From assembly GCF_902686445.1 (NCBI RefSeq), contig NC_062223.1, forward strand, positions 39,340,998-39,404,997: a stretch of DNA of 64,000 bases, written 5' to 3'. Below the pieces are notes generated by a model. That model made no database searches. It had not been told where the DNA came from and saw only the letters and a list, made by a program, of their open reading frames with translations. Each line of letters begins with the position of its first letter. Position 1 is the first letter of the stretch. The position numbers and the translations under genes are program-made. Below, piece after piece: positions 1 to 12,092 of this stretch. The DNA comes from Sciurus carolinensis (Eukaryota; Chordata; Mammalia; Rodentia; Sciuridae).

Positions 1-3000
1 TTTGCACAGTCTTATTGTTAACACTCTTCAGTGTATTTCCTTTATAATTTGGAAAAAAAATGAAATTTGTTTTGAAAGTTAGAAAGAATTCAGCTTTTTA
101 TTTTTTCATTCCCATTGAGATATCTTAATATCTGTCCTGCTTTGACCCAAAAATAAAATAGAGAATCCCTGGCTATTTTCCAATATTTTGGGATTTAAAA
201 TAATTTCCTACTCCTGAGTTGCATTGTACTCTTTCACCCAATTCCAATCTGATTAACCAAAATAGGTTCCCTTGTGAACAAGAATTCAGTGCAGTTGAGT
301 ATACATACTTTGGAATTAACAACAAAATGTTTACTTCTTGCTACAAATGTACCCAGAGACATGTCTTTATGTAAAGATATTATAGATAATTGTGTATATA
401 TAATATGTTTGTGTCTATTAAATACAAATATCTGTGATTCCTACTTACTTTCTCATTCCTAAATTCTTGCATTATTCCTCTGCTTCCATGTTCAGAAAAA
501 CATTTATGTATATTTATTAGACACACTTGATAGAAGAAATGCATATAACCATATCTATGTATCTGCATTTGCTCTGTACACTTGTCTTCAGAGCCAAATT
601 TGTGCCAATCTCCTTTGTCCTGAAAAACAATAACAGAGGGAACTCTGATCCTCAAATAACATCACAGAACAAATTAGGTTTTATTCATTTAACAAATATG
701 CATTGTTAACTCGCAACACTGGATGCTGGAGTAAATCCAATCACATATTGTTTTGCCTTGGAAGCATGAACGATCATGTGGGGAAGGGTGTTTAGTTTTA
801 TAAATCAGTAATTTTAAGTTCTCTGATACACATTTATGCAAAGAACCACCTAGAGTTAACTCTGCAAAGCAGAATCAAAGGGAGATCTCTTTAACATCTT
901 TCCCTCTTCTCTGGCAAAATATAGAATTTGCTACATGTAAAATTTTTTCTCCTCTAGTATAGCTAGAATACTAAGCTAGTACCTATACTTCCAGCTCTGC
1001 TCTACCCTTCCAGATAAATCTATCATAACACTGAGGGACCTATTGTATGCTTGTGTTCACAAGGTCAACAAAAAGTTCATAATTATTGTCAAAAACTATT
1101 TGCTGCATATTTTAAGAAACAACAATTGACAGTTGTTGGTTATCTCATGGTGATAAATGAAAGGTTATTGCCTATGCAATGCCATCAAATTTGCAGGCAG
1201 GCTTCATCTGAGGTTCAGTTTATATATTATTCTATGAATCAGGCCTTCCTTAACTACCCCAGTGAAAGCAGTTCTTCTTTATCATATTGCTTTTGTAACA
1301 TTTATTATCTGAACTTTTGAGAAAGATGATCAAATATCAGCTACATGTTGAGAAAATAGAGTAAAATATTTCTTAGTATGTAAAAATCAGGGAAATTAGT
1401 ATTTGTGGGAATTAATATTGAACAGAATCCACCTCAACCTGGCAGAATTGTCTTACTTGGAACATGGTGGTGCTGCTTTTATTTACTATGTAGATTGAGA
1501 CTACATGTCAGGATTTCATCTCAAAATTAAACAATGCTTGCAAAAATCATTTGGAAAACCAAGACCTCCGTCCATACGAGCAGATGAACTGTGGCATTGT
1601 GATATTAGCTGTATTTGCTTTGTATTACTGTGATTTTTCATATTGATCGTTTTTGTGCTGAGCTAAATTTAATGTCTTTAACAAAAACAATTTTCTAGCT
1701 CCTAGTTTTATATGCCAGAAGGTCATTGGGCTTAACTGGGTTGATAGCTAAGTGTCTAACTGGCTTGTGTCTTGGTGTTGTTCAGGATGAATTTTCATCT
1801 GGAAGTTTTGAGGGGAAATCTACTTCTAAGATTTTTTTTTTTTTTTCTAGTTACTGGGAGAATTAAGTTCTCTATGGTAGTAGATCTAAGGTCTCCATTT
1901 AATAACTGTTGGCTAGGATTGTTCCCTGCTCCCAAAGCTCACTCATGCTCCTCCCCACATGGTCCCATCCATGTTTGGGCAGGAATCCTTCTCATCCTAT
2001 GGATCTGTGACTTTCTCTCTGCTTCTACTTCATGAAGAAAGTGTTCTGCTTTTATAGGACCTGTGATTAGATTAGGCCCACTTGGATAATCTTTGTCTAC
2101 TGTTCCATATAGCAAAATCTAATCTGAAAATTAAATGCCCACCATATTTTACTACTCAATGAAATCTTTGGAACCATGTAAGAATTCCCTTTACTACGCA
2201 AACCATGGATTCAATGAAACAGAGGCATCTGAACAAAAATATTCCTTGAATAACCTGAAAACTTGAAATTGCTCTAATATATCTCGTAAGAAATATAAAA
2301 ATCTTGTTGAGATTTGTTGTACTTATTTTACAATTTTGTGTTTGTGTGCATTTATGTTTCTGTCTTGCTTTTATTTTATTTTGCTTTTTATTTGATGATT
2401 TGCTTACTTTTAAGGTACATGTAGATGACATAAGTGATATTCCAATTTCTTACACTGTTGTAGGTACAATTGTTTAACTACTTATGAGATTGGAAAACAC
2501 TTTATACATAAATTTCTTCTTTTAGTATGAGCAAATAAATAATGTAGTGCATATGTTCTGCTCTAGAAGGCATACATTGTGTGGTTAATATATTAAATGT
2601 ATTATAATATTGACAATGTATAGTTTTTATTGAAAAGCATTCAAAATACTTCTGACTCCTTATGAAATAATGATCCTAATTTCTCTACATATCTTATGCT
2701 ACAAGGGAAAGGAAGGGCATTTGCCAAATATATTGAGCAATAACATTTTACCAGCTGTGATTTTGAGCAGACATTTGATTAGGTTGCTTTCTAAATTAAA
2801 AGCAGAGACTGATAGAGTATTTGCTTAAATTAAAATACCTAGAAATACCCCTTACAGGCAGAGTAACTTGATTTAATTTCTACATATTTTTCTAATAATA
2901 ACCTGACACCAGTAACCAAAGCCTTGGATGAAAACACCCATAAATTATCATTTGTGTATAGAATAAGATAGAACGAGACTAAACATGATCTCCTAAAATT

Positions 3001-5410
3001 TATGTTTATTCATAAACACAGTCACAAAATAGATGCAGGAGGTTGCACCTGTTTAAGGCACGTTTTCTCCCAGATTGCAATTAACTGAGTTTCATCATCT
3101 CCTCTAGGTGGAATTTCTGCAGTGAAATGGAGTTAATTAAGTGCATTCTATGAAAATAATCACTATTAGTAGAATATGGAAAATAAATTGCTACAGTAGT
3201 TATATAGAATACATTATATGCAGTTTGTTACATAGTTATGATCAAAGGAAACAAGAAAAAAAAACTCCTTAAATAAGTACAACATTATGAAATTATTCAG
3301 GTTAATTCATACTGAATTTATTAAGTAAGGGTTAAACACTCATGCAACTTTTTATTTCTACAAGTAAAATAAAAATAAAATAGTTTTATCTTCAGTTACA
3401 TGAACCATTGAACAAAAGTGGTTTGCGAATTAAAATAACTAAACAATGGCCTCATTTTTTCAAAAGATGCAATCTTATTTTTTCCCTGAATGATGATGAC
3501 ATAAAAATGCTCATATTTTTGTCTTATCATTTTTTACCACAACTAAGTAGAAAATTGGATTACTTTTCAACATATAAAATGGTTGTAATTGACCCAAGAT
3601 AAATTTTTGGATGGAACAAAATGCAAAATTTTTGGTGAATGTTATAGTCCCTTAAAGCTAACATTCAGTTGACCAATTTCCAGTGTCCTTTAAGTCCATC
3701 TTTTTGTAACTTTCATAGACTATGATTCCCTATTTCAGCAAATCATAAAAAAATCAAAACAAATTCACAAAACCACAGACATAATTTAGAGGTTACTATC
3801 TTAACTTCTGTTCTTTAGCAGTTATTGTTCTTTCTATTGTTGGACAGCTGCATTTGGGGTGTCAATCATATTTGCAAATTCAAACAAATAGAAAATGTGC
3901 CTTTTCTATCTTCTGTATTACAGAATTACAAGCACATGAAGATGGTTAACATATACTTGTGATTAAGCAAAACATATCACACTACTTTGTATATTTTTTA
4001 TGTAATATCTTCTCTAGATTTTTCATCTTAGTTGTTGGTTTTTGCTCACACACAAACTTACTACTATTGCTCTTAGAATGTGGATTCAGTTATTAAACTT
4101 ATCCTCCAAAGCATTATAGCTGGACTCTGGATGGATGCTATTTATTGAGATTAGCAAATGACATGACTTTTCAAGGTCATACTGAAGGGATTTATTCAAC
4201 CAATATAGATAAATGACACTTTGTTTCATTCTGACTTTCTGGCTCTTTAAAAAATCAATTTAATCCTACTAGGAATTTTATTTCAGAATATGAACTCTCT
4301 ATTTTCCTAACTTTATAATTAACATTCAACAGGGCATCTAATCAAAGCATCCCTTTCTCATTAGTATAGTTCTGACAGTTTCATCATCAAGTGGCAAGTG
4401 TTCCAGCAAATTGTGTTGATATCCTATCAGATGTGTCAAGAACTTGATCTTCCTTTCCATTAAGTCAGATTAGGAACAGGAACCAATTTCCATTATGAAA
4501 ATATGACTGAAAACTAGTGACACTTTCCCAGCAAAGTTCTCTAATAGAAAATGGATTAAGATCACATTCTCCCTCCTATATATTGTACGGAAGTCAAATA
4601 TTTTAAATATTAATTGAATAATTTAATATTGATGAATTCATGTGAAAACTGAAGAAAATAGTCCTTGAAATCAATTAACTATTTAATTCCAGTCAAGCTT
4701 TGAAATATTGTAAAGAAAAGCAAATTAAAACTATTGGAATTTATCCATGACTATGATTGACATGATTTTTTTTAGCAGCTATTTGAGGACAGGTTTTATT
4801 TACTCTTCCAATTATTCATATATTTCATAATTTTGTATTTATTTATCTGTTTTAATATCCAGTCTTGATCATGAGGAAGGAAGGTTTCACTTTAATTATG
4901 TTTATTATATGTATATATACATATACATATAAATGCACATAAGATATAAATTGCATGTATGTTCAAATATTGTCCCAAGAGATGAAATCACAACTTTCAC
5001 TTTTGTTTAGTATTATTTTAGATTCAACATTTTTATTAATGATGATTTTCAATATTTCTCCTCATCTTCAATCTGGCTTCCAATACTTGCCTTATATAGA
5101 TCCAAAAAATAACATAGGTACCCAACTCTTTTCAGAGAGTATGTGATTAACAACTTGTAAGGCAAAAAGGCTAAACATTTTTTCTTTGGGTCTATAATTT
5201 TAAACACTAAAGAGTTTTATAGAAGAAATACACCTATAATAAAAAGTTAAAAAATCAATAGTCTGTCATCTTCAAAGTTGATGAGAATGTGAACAAAGAG
5301 ACCCAGAATGAGGAGGATGTAAAGATATTATGGTCATGTCATGATAATTTCATAGTTATTTCCTCTGATTATTTATTCTAGAACTAGAAATGAAAATGGA
5401 AATAAGCTCA
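1..5410. other. AT-rich intergenic DNA, mostly unrecognised
   Basis: No open frame of convincing length, no codon-like conservation and no RNA gene fold was seen. The stretch holds short poly(T) and poly(A) runs and an alternating TA/CA tract near 4908-4940. The only part resembling a known repeat is 1890-2110, listed separately. The remainder may contain decayed repeats that I cannot identify by eye. Confidence 0.6.
1890..2110. repeat. possible ancient LTR-type mammalian repeat fragment
   Basis: The phrase 'gattagattaggcccactt' followed by 'ggataatct', and the upstream 'gctcctccccacatggtc', resemble the 'attacattgggcccacccggataatcc' type of old mammalian interspersed repeat. I recall these as LTR-derived, but I cannot name the family with certainty. 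Boundaries are approximate and there is no visible target-site duplication. Confidence 0.35.
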
Positions 5411-5415
5411 TTAAC

Positions 5416-5486
5416 TTGTACCTCAGTATAGACCATTTTCTTATCAAGTGCAAGTCCCTGGGTCTATTCCCAGAACCATACACACA
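5416..5486 (+). repeat. diverged ID SINE
   Basis: Aligned by eye to the ID consensus. 'tgtacctcagtatagacc' matches the A-box region (tgtagctcagtggtagag). 'aagtgcaagtccctgggtct' and 'attcccagaacc' match the 'caaggccctgggttcaatccccagcacc' B-box half. A short ACACA tail follows. The copy is strongly diverged, so it should be old and transcriptionally dead. ID elements derive from a tRNA-Ala/BC1-like RNA and are rodent markers. Confidence 0.6.
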
Positions 5487-5789
5487 TATGAAAAAAGAAT
5501 TTAAGAATCTAGGAAACTCAAGATCTTTAGAAAGGTCGATGACAATCACACAGTTTAGGTCACCACTAGACAAATTACAAGATGGCATCCTGTAAAGTTC
5601 AGATGTGCTTGTGATTTTAGTGGCATAGAATTTCAGAATTGATCATTACTTTTTAACCATGGATATTGCACATGCTTTGATTGTGTCTATGCTATATATG
5701 TGAGTTACTTGAGATAGGGTCTTTCCCTTTTTCAGTTTTCTAGTTTCAACTCCTAAACCCTGGAGTTCTACATGTTAAGCTTTTATTAT

Positions 5790-6370
5790 GGAAGAAACGT
5801 TTTATAAATGTGGAAACGTGAAAAATAGTAAAATAATACTCTCAAATTTCCATCATCTAGATTCAACAATTTTTAATATCTTGCTATAATTTGTCTTGGA
5901 GTATGTATATGTGTGTCTTGGAGTATGTATATGTGTGTGCCCATATTTATGCTTGCATATATTTTGCTGAATCACTTAAAAGTAAGTGGTGGACATCAAA
6001 ATTTATTCCTAAATATTTCAGCATGTGTCTCTAAAATATTAGGATATTATATTACATAATTAAAGCTGTTATCACATTTGATTATATTATTAATTATTTC
6101 TTCATGTCCTCTATTGCCAAATTAATATTATTCTCAATTATGACCCCACATCTTTATTATAGTTTTTCTTTTCATTGTCCAATCAAGATATCAATATTTT
6201 TGGCTTTTAGTTTAGAACATCTCTCACATTTTAAAATGACCTTGATATATCTCACAGATCATATCATTTTAGATATATCCCATATTTTGAAACTGATTGG
6301 CTTTGGAGGTTGTGGTTTGACTGGTTCTTATCACCTCTGTATTTTCTCTATACTTTAGGACAGTAATAAA
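5790..6370 (-). mobile_element. ancient L1-related fragment (L1M-type)
   Basis: The text 'gctgaatcacttaaaagtaa' then 'gtggacatcaaaatttatt' and 'cctaaatatttcagcatgtg' matches, with many substitutions, a mammal-wide old L1-associated segment that I recall as containing 'cctaaatacttcagcatgtatctcc'. It continues through 'gtcctctattgccaa' to about 6370. No reading frame is preserved. Strand and subfamily are inferred weakly. Confidence 0.4.
5893..5938. repeat. 22-bp unit duplicated in tandem
   Basis: The unit 'gtcttggagtatgtatat' plus 'gtgt' occurs twice in immediate succession, at 5893 and 5915, without mismatch. It is a simple local duplication inside the old L1-like segment, probably from replication slippage on the flanking TG/TA-rich sequence. 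Confidence 0.85.
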
Positions 6371-7823
6371 TTCATATAGAGGTTATTACAATTTTATTAT
6401 AATGTATTAGTATTAAATGTGTTGCATTGCTCAATATCTGCATTAATCAGTTAGTCAATGTGCTTGAAAAATTAATGAACACAAAACATACAGTATACTT
6501 TTAGGCAAAACAAAATAATAAATAAGCTAATGAGTTGTTTAAATATGCAATTAAGTTAATAAAAGTCAATAAAATTTAAATATTTAAATTCTATTTAGCA
6601 TTAATATTTGGGTTTTAAATATATCAATGATTTCCATATCAGTAAAACAGAATTGCAAATTTTCAGTGACTATTTTTATGCCTTCATAACTAATAATATC
6701 CTGGAAATATTCATGACATTTTTCATGAATCAAAGAAGGTAATAGAATTAGTTGTGAAATTGTTGGATAGACTTTAATTAGCAACATTGCAGACTTATTT
6801 TTAAAAGTGTTATGTACATGACTAGATATGTATCATTTTTCTATATTTAATAAGTGCAATGACTGCTTCATCTATTTTGTTTTTCTATTCCATTTTATGC
6901 TATATTTTATTAGTTCATTTTTAGTGTCTTTGATCAATGGCAAGTCCAATAATAAGACAATGATGATATAAACTGTAGCACAAAAATGCTTTCTTTCTTC
7001 CCGTCAGACTTTAATTTTAATTGTGTGTGTACATACATACATATGTATCACCTTCTTCAAAATATCACTCAAGTTGTGGCTACACAAATTGATCACTGTA
7101 TGTGGTTTGAAAAAACATGCTCTTAAACTCTCTTTGTGATTTTAAAATCAACCATAAATATGGATAGTTAAGGTAAGCATACCGTTCTTTTTTTTTTTTA
7201 ATTTTTTCACATCATTCTTATAAAAGCAACACTCTGCCACTTAACACTGGTCTCCTTTAGACAAAATGTAACTTTAGTATTTCCTAGGAAATAAAGTTGA
7301 GAGAAACCAGCATTGCTTCCTTTAACTGCACAAATGTCTAAGATAGTATAGATAATGTAGTTGTACACTTTGTAAATAGTGATCTGAAAATTTATCAATG
7401 AGCAATTGCTCCTATGTTATATTAAATAAGATAGTTATCAATGTCAATTTCACTGCCTAGAGAGAAAAACCACAAAAATGGGCAAGTTCTCACAAAAGGG
7501 TCAGAGGGCATATTAGTTATGTTTAACTCATTTTAATCCAAAAAAGTCAGTGGATTTAACACAAATCAAGATTATTTCTCATTTGAACTACCAGGTGCTG
7601 AGGTCTTCCAGATAGCATTCACATTACTCAAAGACCCAGGCACTTCCCATAATGTAGTTTTGCTATTTTCAAAAAGTTGTTTCTAGAGAGCAATGGGAAG
7701 AGAAAAAGAGGGTGAGGAAAAGCATACCTCTTCCTTAACCATCTCAGTCTACCCACAATGCCAACAATAAAAACAATATGACTCTAGCTCACAGAGCTTG
7801 AGAAAAAATTAATCACAGCGACA
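6371..7823. other. AT-rich intergenic DNA
   Basis: No gene, RNA or clear repeat was recognised. There is a poly(T) run at 7189-7199 and a short CA/TA-rich tract near 7022-7048. The small open frames here are AT-rich, start at arbitrary ATGs and show no domain. Confidence 0.6.
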
Positions 7824-8513
7824 TGTTACAGATCCAGGGTCTTCTAATAAACTGAGGCAGTAAAAATCTCTCCTTCCAAACCTGGATTCTTGAGATCAAG
7901 TCAGAAAGATTTCAGACATGTCATTCAGAGTAACAGGAATGAGTTTATTGAAGAGAAAGGAAAAGGAAAAGGGCACACTTTCAAGGGAGAGAGTGGGTCC
8001 TCTCAGAGAAGAGAGAAACAATATGCTTCTCTAGTTTTATTGGGGATCCCAGAGAAGTTTCCAGAGTCCCACACAGGTCCACCTCTTGACTTTGGACTCA
8101 CAGCATGATGACATCATCACTGCCATGACAAAGCTAGGTCACCTTGGCCCATGCTAGACAACTCTAATTGGATTCTTAATCATAAATTCTTACAGATTTT
8201 ATTGTTAGGATGAGTTATCCTTATCTTCTTGAGTTTCGGGACCTGGTCTGTGAAAGGGTCACAAAAGTCTTCCCCTTCAGGAGAACTTGGGTTCCTCTTA
8301 TTGAGGTTATTTCAAGTCTGGATTTTTCCTGCAGGAAACAGGTAGTTTGCTGAGGAAATTGATATATCCTGTCAACTTAAGCTAGGCAGGCCTGCAGGTA
8401 AAATGCTTCTGGGAAAAGAAAGCATGCGGGTTCAGAACAGTTGGCCCATTTTGTAGAATTATTCTGTTAACTTCTTCCCCCTATTCACATCTCTGTGACC
8501 TTTATCATTAGCA
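7824..8513 (-). mobile_element. ERV LTR, copy 1 (minus orientation)
   Basis: This ~690-bp block is the reverse complement of 10712-11376. Shared landmarks include 'ttggcccattttgtagaatt' here versus 'aataattctataaaatgggc' there, the 'cacaggtccacctcttgact' block, and 'gtaacaggaatgagtttatt'. Read on the minus strand it ends near TGTAACA. In that orientation it has a polyadenylation hexamer AATAAA (plus-strand tttatt at 7937-7942). This layout suits an LTR of a rodent endogenous retrovirus, probably solo. No retroviral gene lies alongside, and no matching target-site duplication was seen. Confidence 0.7.
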
Positions 8514-8856
8514 TGAGTAAACCCTAAAGCTATCCTCAGGATGAGTAGCTGCTTCTCAGAAACATGTCTGCAAAAGAGTAAGAAAACAAGTTTCTTTGAT
8601 GGACAGCTATTACTTTCTGCTCTGAGTGGAAATTTGATGTTCAATCAAACCAATGAAAAAAATTTCCTAATCTCTGTAACAACAGAATAATTACTCTTTC
8701 TTGAACATTTGCTCACAATCATGACAGCCATTTCTCACATACAACTTTTCATGTACATTGTATAGATTAGTGAAATTTTATAGGATTAATTTTAAATGCA
8801 ATGTAGTAACTATGTTGTCAGTATTAGTTAATGAAGATTTTTCTGCACCTGCTTCT

Positions 8857-9010
8857 CATGTGCCAGACATTGTACAGAATACTTATTTAAGTTCTATCAT
8901 TAAATCTTCCCAATAAACCAAAGAAGTGAGGGCTAATATTTCTCTTTGCTGAAGGAAAAGCTAAGCCTGGAAATGTGATGCAAACCATCAAAGGTTACAG
9001 TAGATTTGCA
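8857..9010 (-). repeat. MIR-family SINE fragment
   Basis: 'tgtgccagacattgtacaga' followed by 'ttcccaataa' matches, on the complementary strand, the MIR landmarks 'ctaggcactgtactaagtgc' and 'tcctcacaacaacc'. After it comes a degenerate 'gaaggaaaagctaagcctgg' corresponding to 'gatgaggaaactgaggcaca'. MIR is an ancient tRNA-derived mammalian SINE, so heavy divergence is expected. Confidence 0.55.
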
Positions 9011-9944
9011 AAAGTGTTGGAGGACTTGAAAATCAGAGTGTTGTGGAAGAAGGAGGAATGACCAGAGTGCAGCAAAATTAGTGATCATGAACCATCTTTT
9101 GGAATTTAGATTGGAAAAGACAAGACATAGAGATGAACCACATACCACAATAGAGGCAGGAGTAGGAAAAGTTTCTAAATGAGAACGATTAAAGAATGAT
9201 TAAGAGAAAATAAAAGGGCAAGCACAAACGAAAAGATTTAAAAAGTGTAACACATGGAAAGAAAGAAGAAAAGTTTAACCATGTTTTTGGAGGCAGCACA
9301 TAGGAATTGGTATCCATGAACCCGTGGATGAGAATCCAACTGGGTCAGATTGTAAGAAACCATTCCTTGAAATGAAAGATAAAGAAACTTTTGTTTTATG
9401 CAGATAGGGTGGACCCTCTGCTTGTGGCAAGGGAAGCTGACAGATTAGGAATTTTTTACCTGATACAGTCTTAATGCATGTGCTTTGACATGTGCACAAA
9501 AGTAATTTGGCTGATTTATGGTCAATATTATTTTTCTTTTGTTGAACACAGTTAGGTGTTATAAAATTGTGGAAAATATGTATTGTTCATCTGGTTCAAC
9601 TATATTCTGTGCTGGCATATTTGTAAATACTAATGATTTTGAATATGAAAACAGGGGAGGATAATAAAAAATGGAAACTTTTAATAATATTTCCAGTTTA
9701 AAAATTAAATTTAACTTTTATTTCTATGAAGACTTTTGCTAAAGAAAGAAGATCTTACCACAGGGAGGTAGCAAATTTATTAAACATTTATTGATGTTTT
9801 TCACTCAAAAATTTCCCCTTCTAAATTGGACTAAAATATTATTTTAGTTTCATTGAAATGGTTGATTTCCTTAATACAAGAGTCTAAAAGAACAGAGTAT
9901 TTACAAATCATTTTATACTTTCTGGGAAATATCTTTCTTAACAA

Positions 9945-10110
9945 TGCAATACAATAACAGCTAACATTCTGGGCTAAGCAGATTTGTAACTACATTGCTC
10001 TATCAATTCATTTAATTCTTACTATGACATGTGATGTAAATATTAATACGTTTTACATTTTGCAGATGAAGAAATTGAAGTGGAGAAAACATAATCAATG
10101 GTCTTGAAGT
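9945..10110 (-). repeat. MIR-family SINE fragment
   Basis: 'cttactatgacatgtgatgt' and 'attttgcagatgaagaaatt' line up with the complementary strand of the MIR core ('cctatgaggtaggtactatt' and 'attttacagatgaggaaact'). The match decays on both sides, as expected for this old family. Confidence 0.6.
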
Positions 10111-10711
10111 CTGTCTTTCACCTCTTTCATTTATAGATAGAAACAACTGTTGTTTTCTTTGGGTAAGTTTGTTTATTTTCTGTCATTTGCAATAAAAAGG
10201 AAACTCCGCTGTTGGTATCCTTCTGTGATGTAGATTCAGTCCACAGCATGGCTCATTTTCTCATTGTTATACAAGCTTCTAAGGAATATGCAAAGAATTC
10301 CCAATGATATGACTTTTTCTCCTTTATTGGCTTCTTTCCAGCATAACAGGAAGATTCTTCAGACAGTAGACTTATCACTACTTTCCCTAATATATTCATC
10401 AGTTTTTAAATTGCTTCACCTACTGTAGATGCTTCCACTCCTATCAATAAACAAAGGTTTTCTGATTAATTCTTGATTCCCCGCCACCACCACCACCTGT
10501 ATCTAATCTCTTCTCAGAGATCTTCACTGTTTTATTGGATATTATCTATGTATCATCTTCTGATACAAAATTTTCTGTGGAAAAAATATTATTTTATTCA
10601 AAGACCATCACCATTAACACATTTTCCTCCTGCACCAAACGGCATTTCTAATTTGAATCCTTCAACAAGTGCTGTGAGAAACCTACAGTACAGCATACCT
10701 CCTAATGAAAG

Positions 10712-11376
10712 TGTTAGGGACCAGACAGATGAGGATAGTGGGAACAGGAGGTTAAGAGAATAATTCTATAAAATGGGCCCACTGTACTGATCCCCACGTG
10801 CTATCTTTTCTAAGAAGTAATTTACCTACAACTCTGCCTGAGTGGACAGGATATGTTACATTCCTCAGCAAGTTTCCTGTTAATTGCATGGGAAATGTAG
10901 GCCCAAGATAATGTTGATGGGAGGAACCCAGGAGATTTTTTGTGAGCACATCCTGAAACTCTGGGAGGTAAGGGTAGTTTCTCCTAACCATAAAAGTTGT
11001 AAGAATTTATGATTAAGAATCCAAAATGGGCCAAGGGAACCTAGAGTTGCCATAACAGTGGGTACTTGAAAGTTTGATGTCATCTTCATGTCAGTCAAAA
11101 ATCAAGAGGTGGACTTGTGTGGGACCCTCTGGAAACTTCTCTGGGATTCCCAGTGAAACTGGAGTGCAGGAGAAGCAAGTCATCCTTATCCTGAGAGGAC
11201 TCACTCTCTCTCTCTTCAGAGTGTGCCCCTCCCTTTTCCTTCCCTTCAATGAACTCATTCCTGTTACTCTAAGTGACATGGCTGAAATCTTTCTGATTTG
11301 ATCTCAAGAACTGGGGTTTGAAGCGAGGTTTTCACATTGCCTCAGTTTCTCAGAAGGCCCCAGTTCTGTAAAAACA
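10712..11376 (+). mobile_element. ERV LTR, copy 2 (plus orientation)
   Basis: This ~665-bp block starts with TGTTAGGGACC and ends near TGTAAAAACA, and so has TG...CA termini. It is the inverted counterpart of 7824-8513, with the same order of conserved blocks. The homologue of the copy-1 polyadenylation hexamer reads aatgaa at 11248-11253. An internal 'tgggaattcccagt'-like segment and a CT-rich run at 11206-11217 are present. There is no adjacent primer-binding site or coding internal region, so it is best read as a solo LTR. A matching target-site duplication was not found. Confidence 0.7.
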
Positions 11377-11649
11377 GGATACATTTTTGTTTTCCCTGTA
11401 AGAATCTCATGGATCCTCACTTATTCCTGCTAAACCTGGACTTGTTTATATGGCTGAAGATAAAAACCTTTCTTTAAGGGGTTTGATGGGTTCATGATCT
11501 ATAAAACATCTTTGAAATAGCAAAGGTTTTAATTGTTCACTCTCCTGTCCATAAATTTGTCCTAGGTATTATTCCTAAAATATCAGCTACTCAACAAACA
11601 AGAAACATCGACTGAGCATGATGGAACTTATATTCTGGTGAGTTAACAC

Positions 11650-12092
11650 TTTGGCTAACTATTTCAGTCACCCTTTTCACTTTGTAACCAAAAGACTGAT
11701 AAGAACAATTTTAGAGGAGGCAAAATTTATTTGGGGCTCACAATGTTCAGAGGTCTGAGCCCGTGAAAGTCTAGCTCCATTCCTCAGGACTTTAACTGAG
11801 GCTAAACTTCATGGCACAAGAGTGTGGTGGAGGAAAGCAACCCAGGACACCAATGGATAAAGACTCCATTCAACTCATCAGATACAAAATATATACCCCA
11901 AAGGCATGCCCCCAAAGCCCATCTGCTCCTGCCACAGACTACCTGTCTTCAGTTACCACTCAGTTGATCCACATCTAGGAATTTATTTACTGATTAGGTT
12001 AAGACTTTCATAACCCAATCTTTTCACCTCTGAATGTTCTTGCATTGTCTCACACATGAGCTTTTGGAGGACATCTAATCTCTAAACCATAG
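11650..12092 (-). mobile_element. MaLR/MLT-like solo LTR
   Basis: Read on the minus strand this begins 'tatggtttagagattagatg' and continues 'aaaagctcatgtgtgagac'. It includes a 'gggttatgaaagtcttaacc' block and a polyadenylation hexamer AATAAA (plus-strand tttatt at 11727-11732), and ends near 'agttagccaaagtgtt'. The same blocks in the same order occur at 44560 and 62629 in plus orientation, which supports one LTR family. Assignment to the ERVL-MaLR group rests on recalled consensus structure ('tgttatggtttgga...', '...ctaactaaaaca'). Confidence 0.65.

Larger units (their letters stand above)
8514..10711. other. spacer between the two inverted ERV LTRs
   Basis: About 2.2 kb without retroviral gag, pol or env similarity, so the two LTRs do not appear to bound a provirus. 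It contains two MIR-like fragments (8857-9010 and 9945-10110, listed separately). Otherwise it is AT-rich unrecognised sequence. A short CCA-repeat occurs at 10481-10497. Confidence 0.6.
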
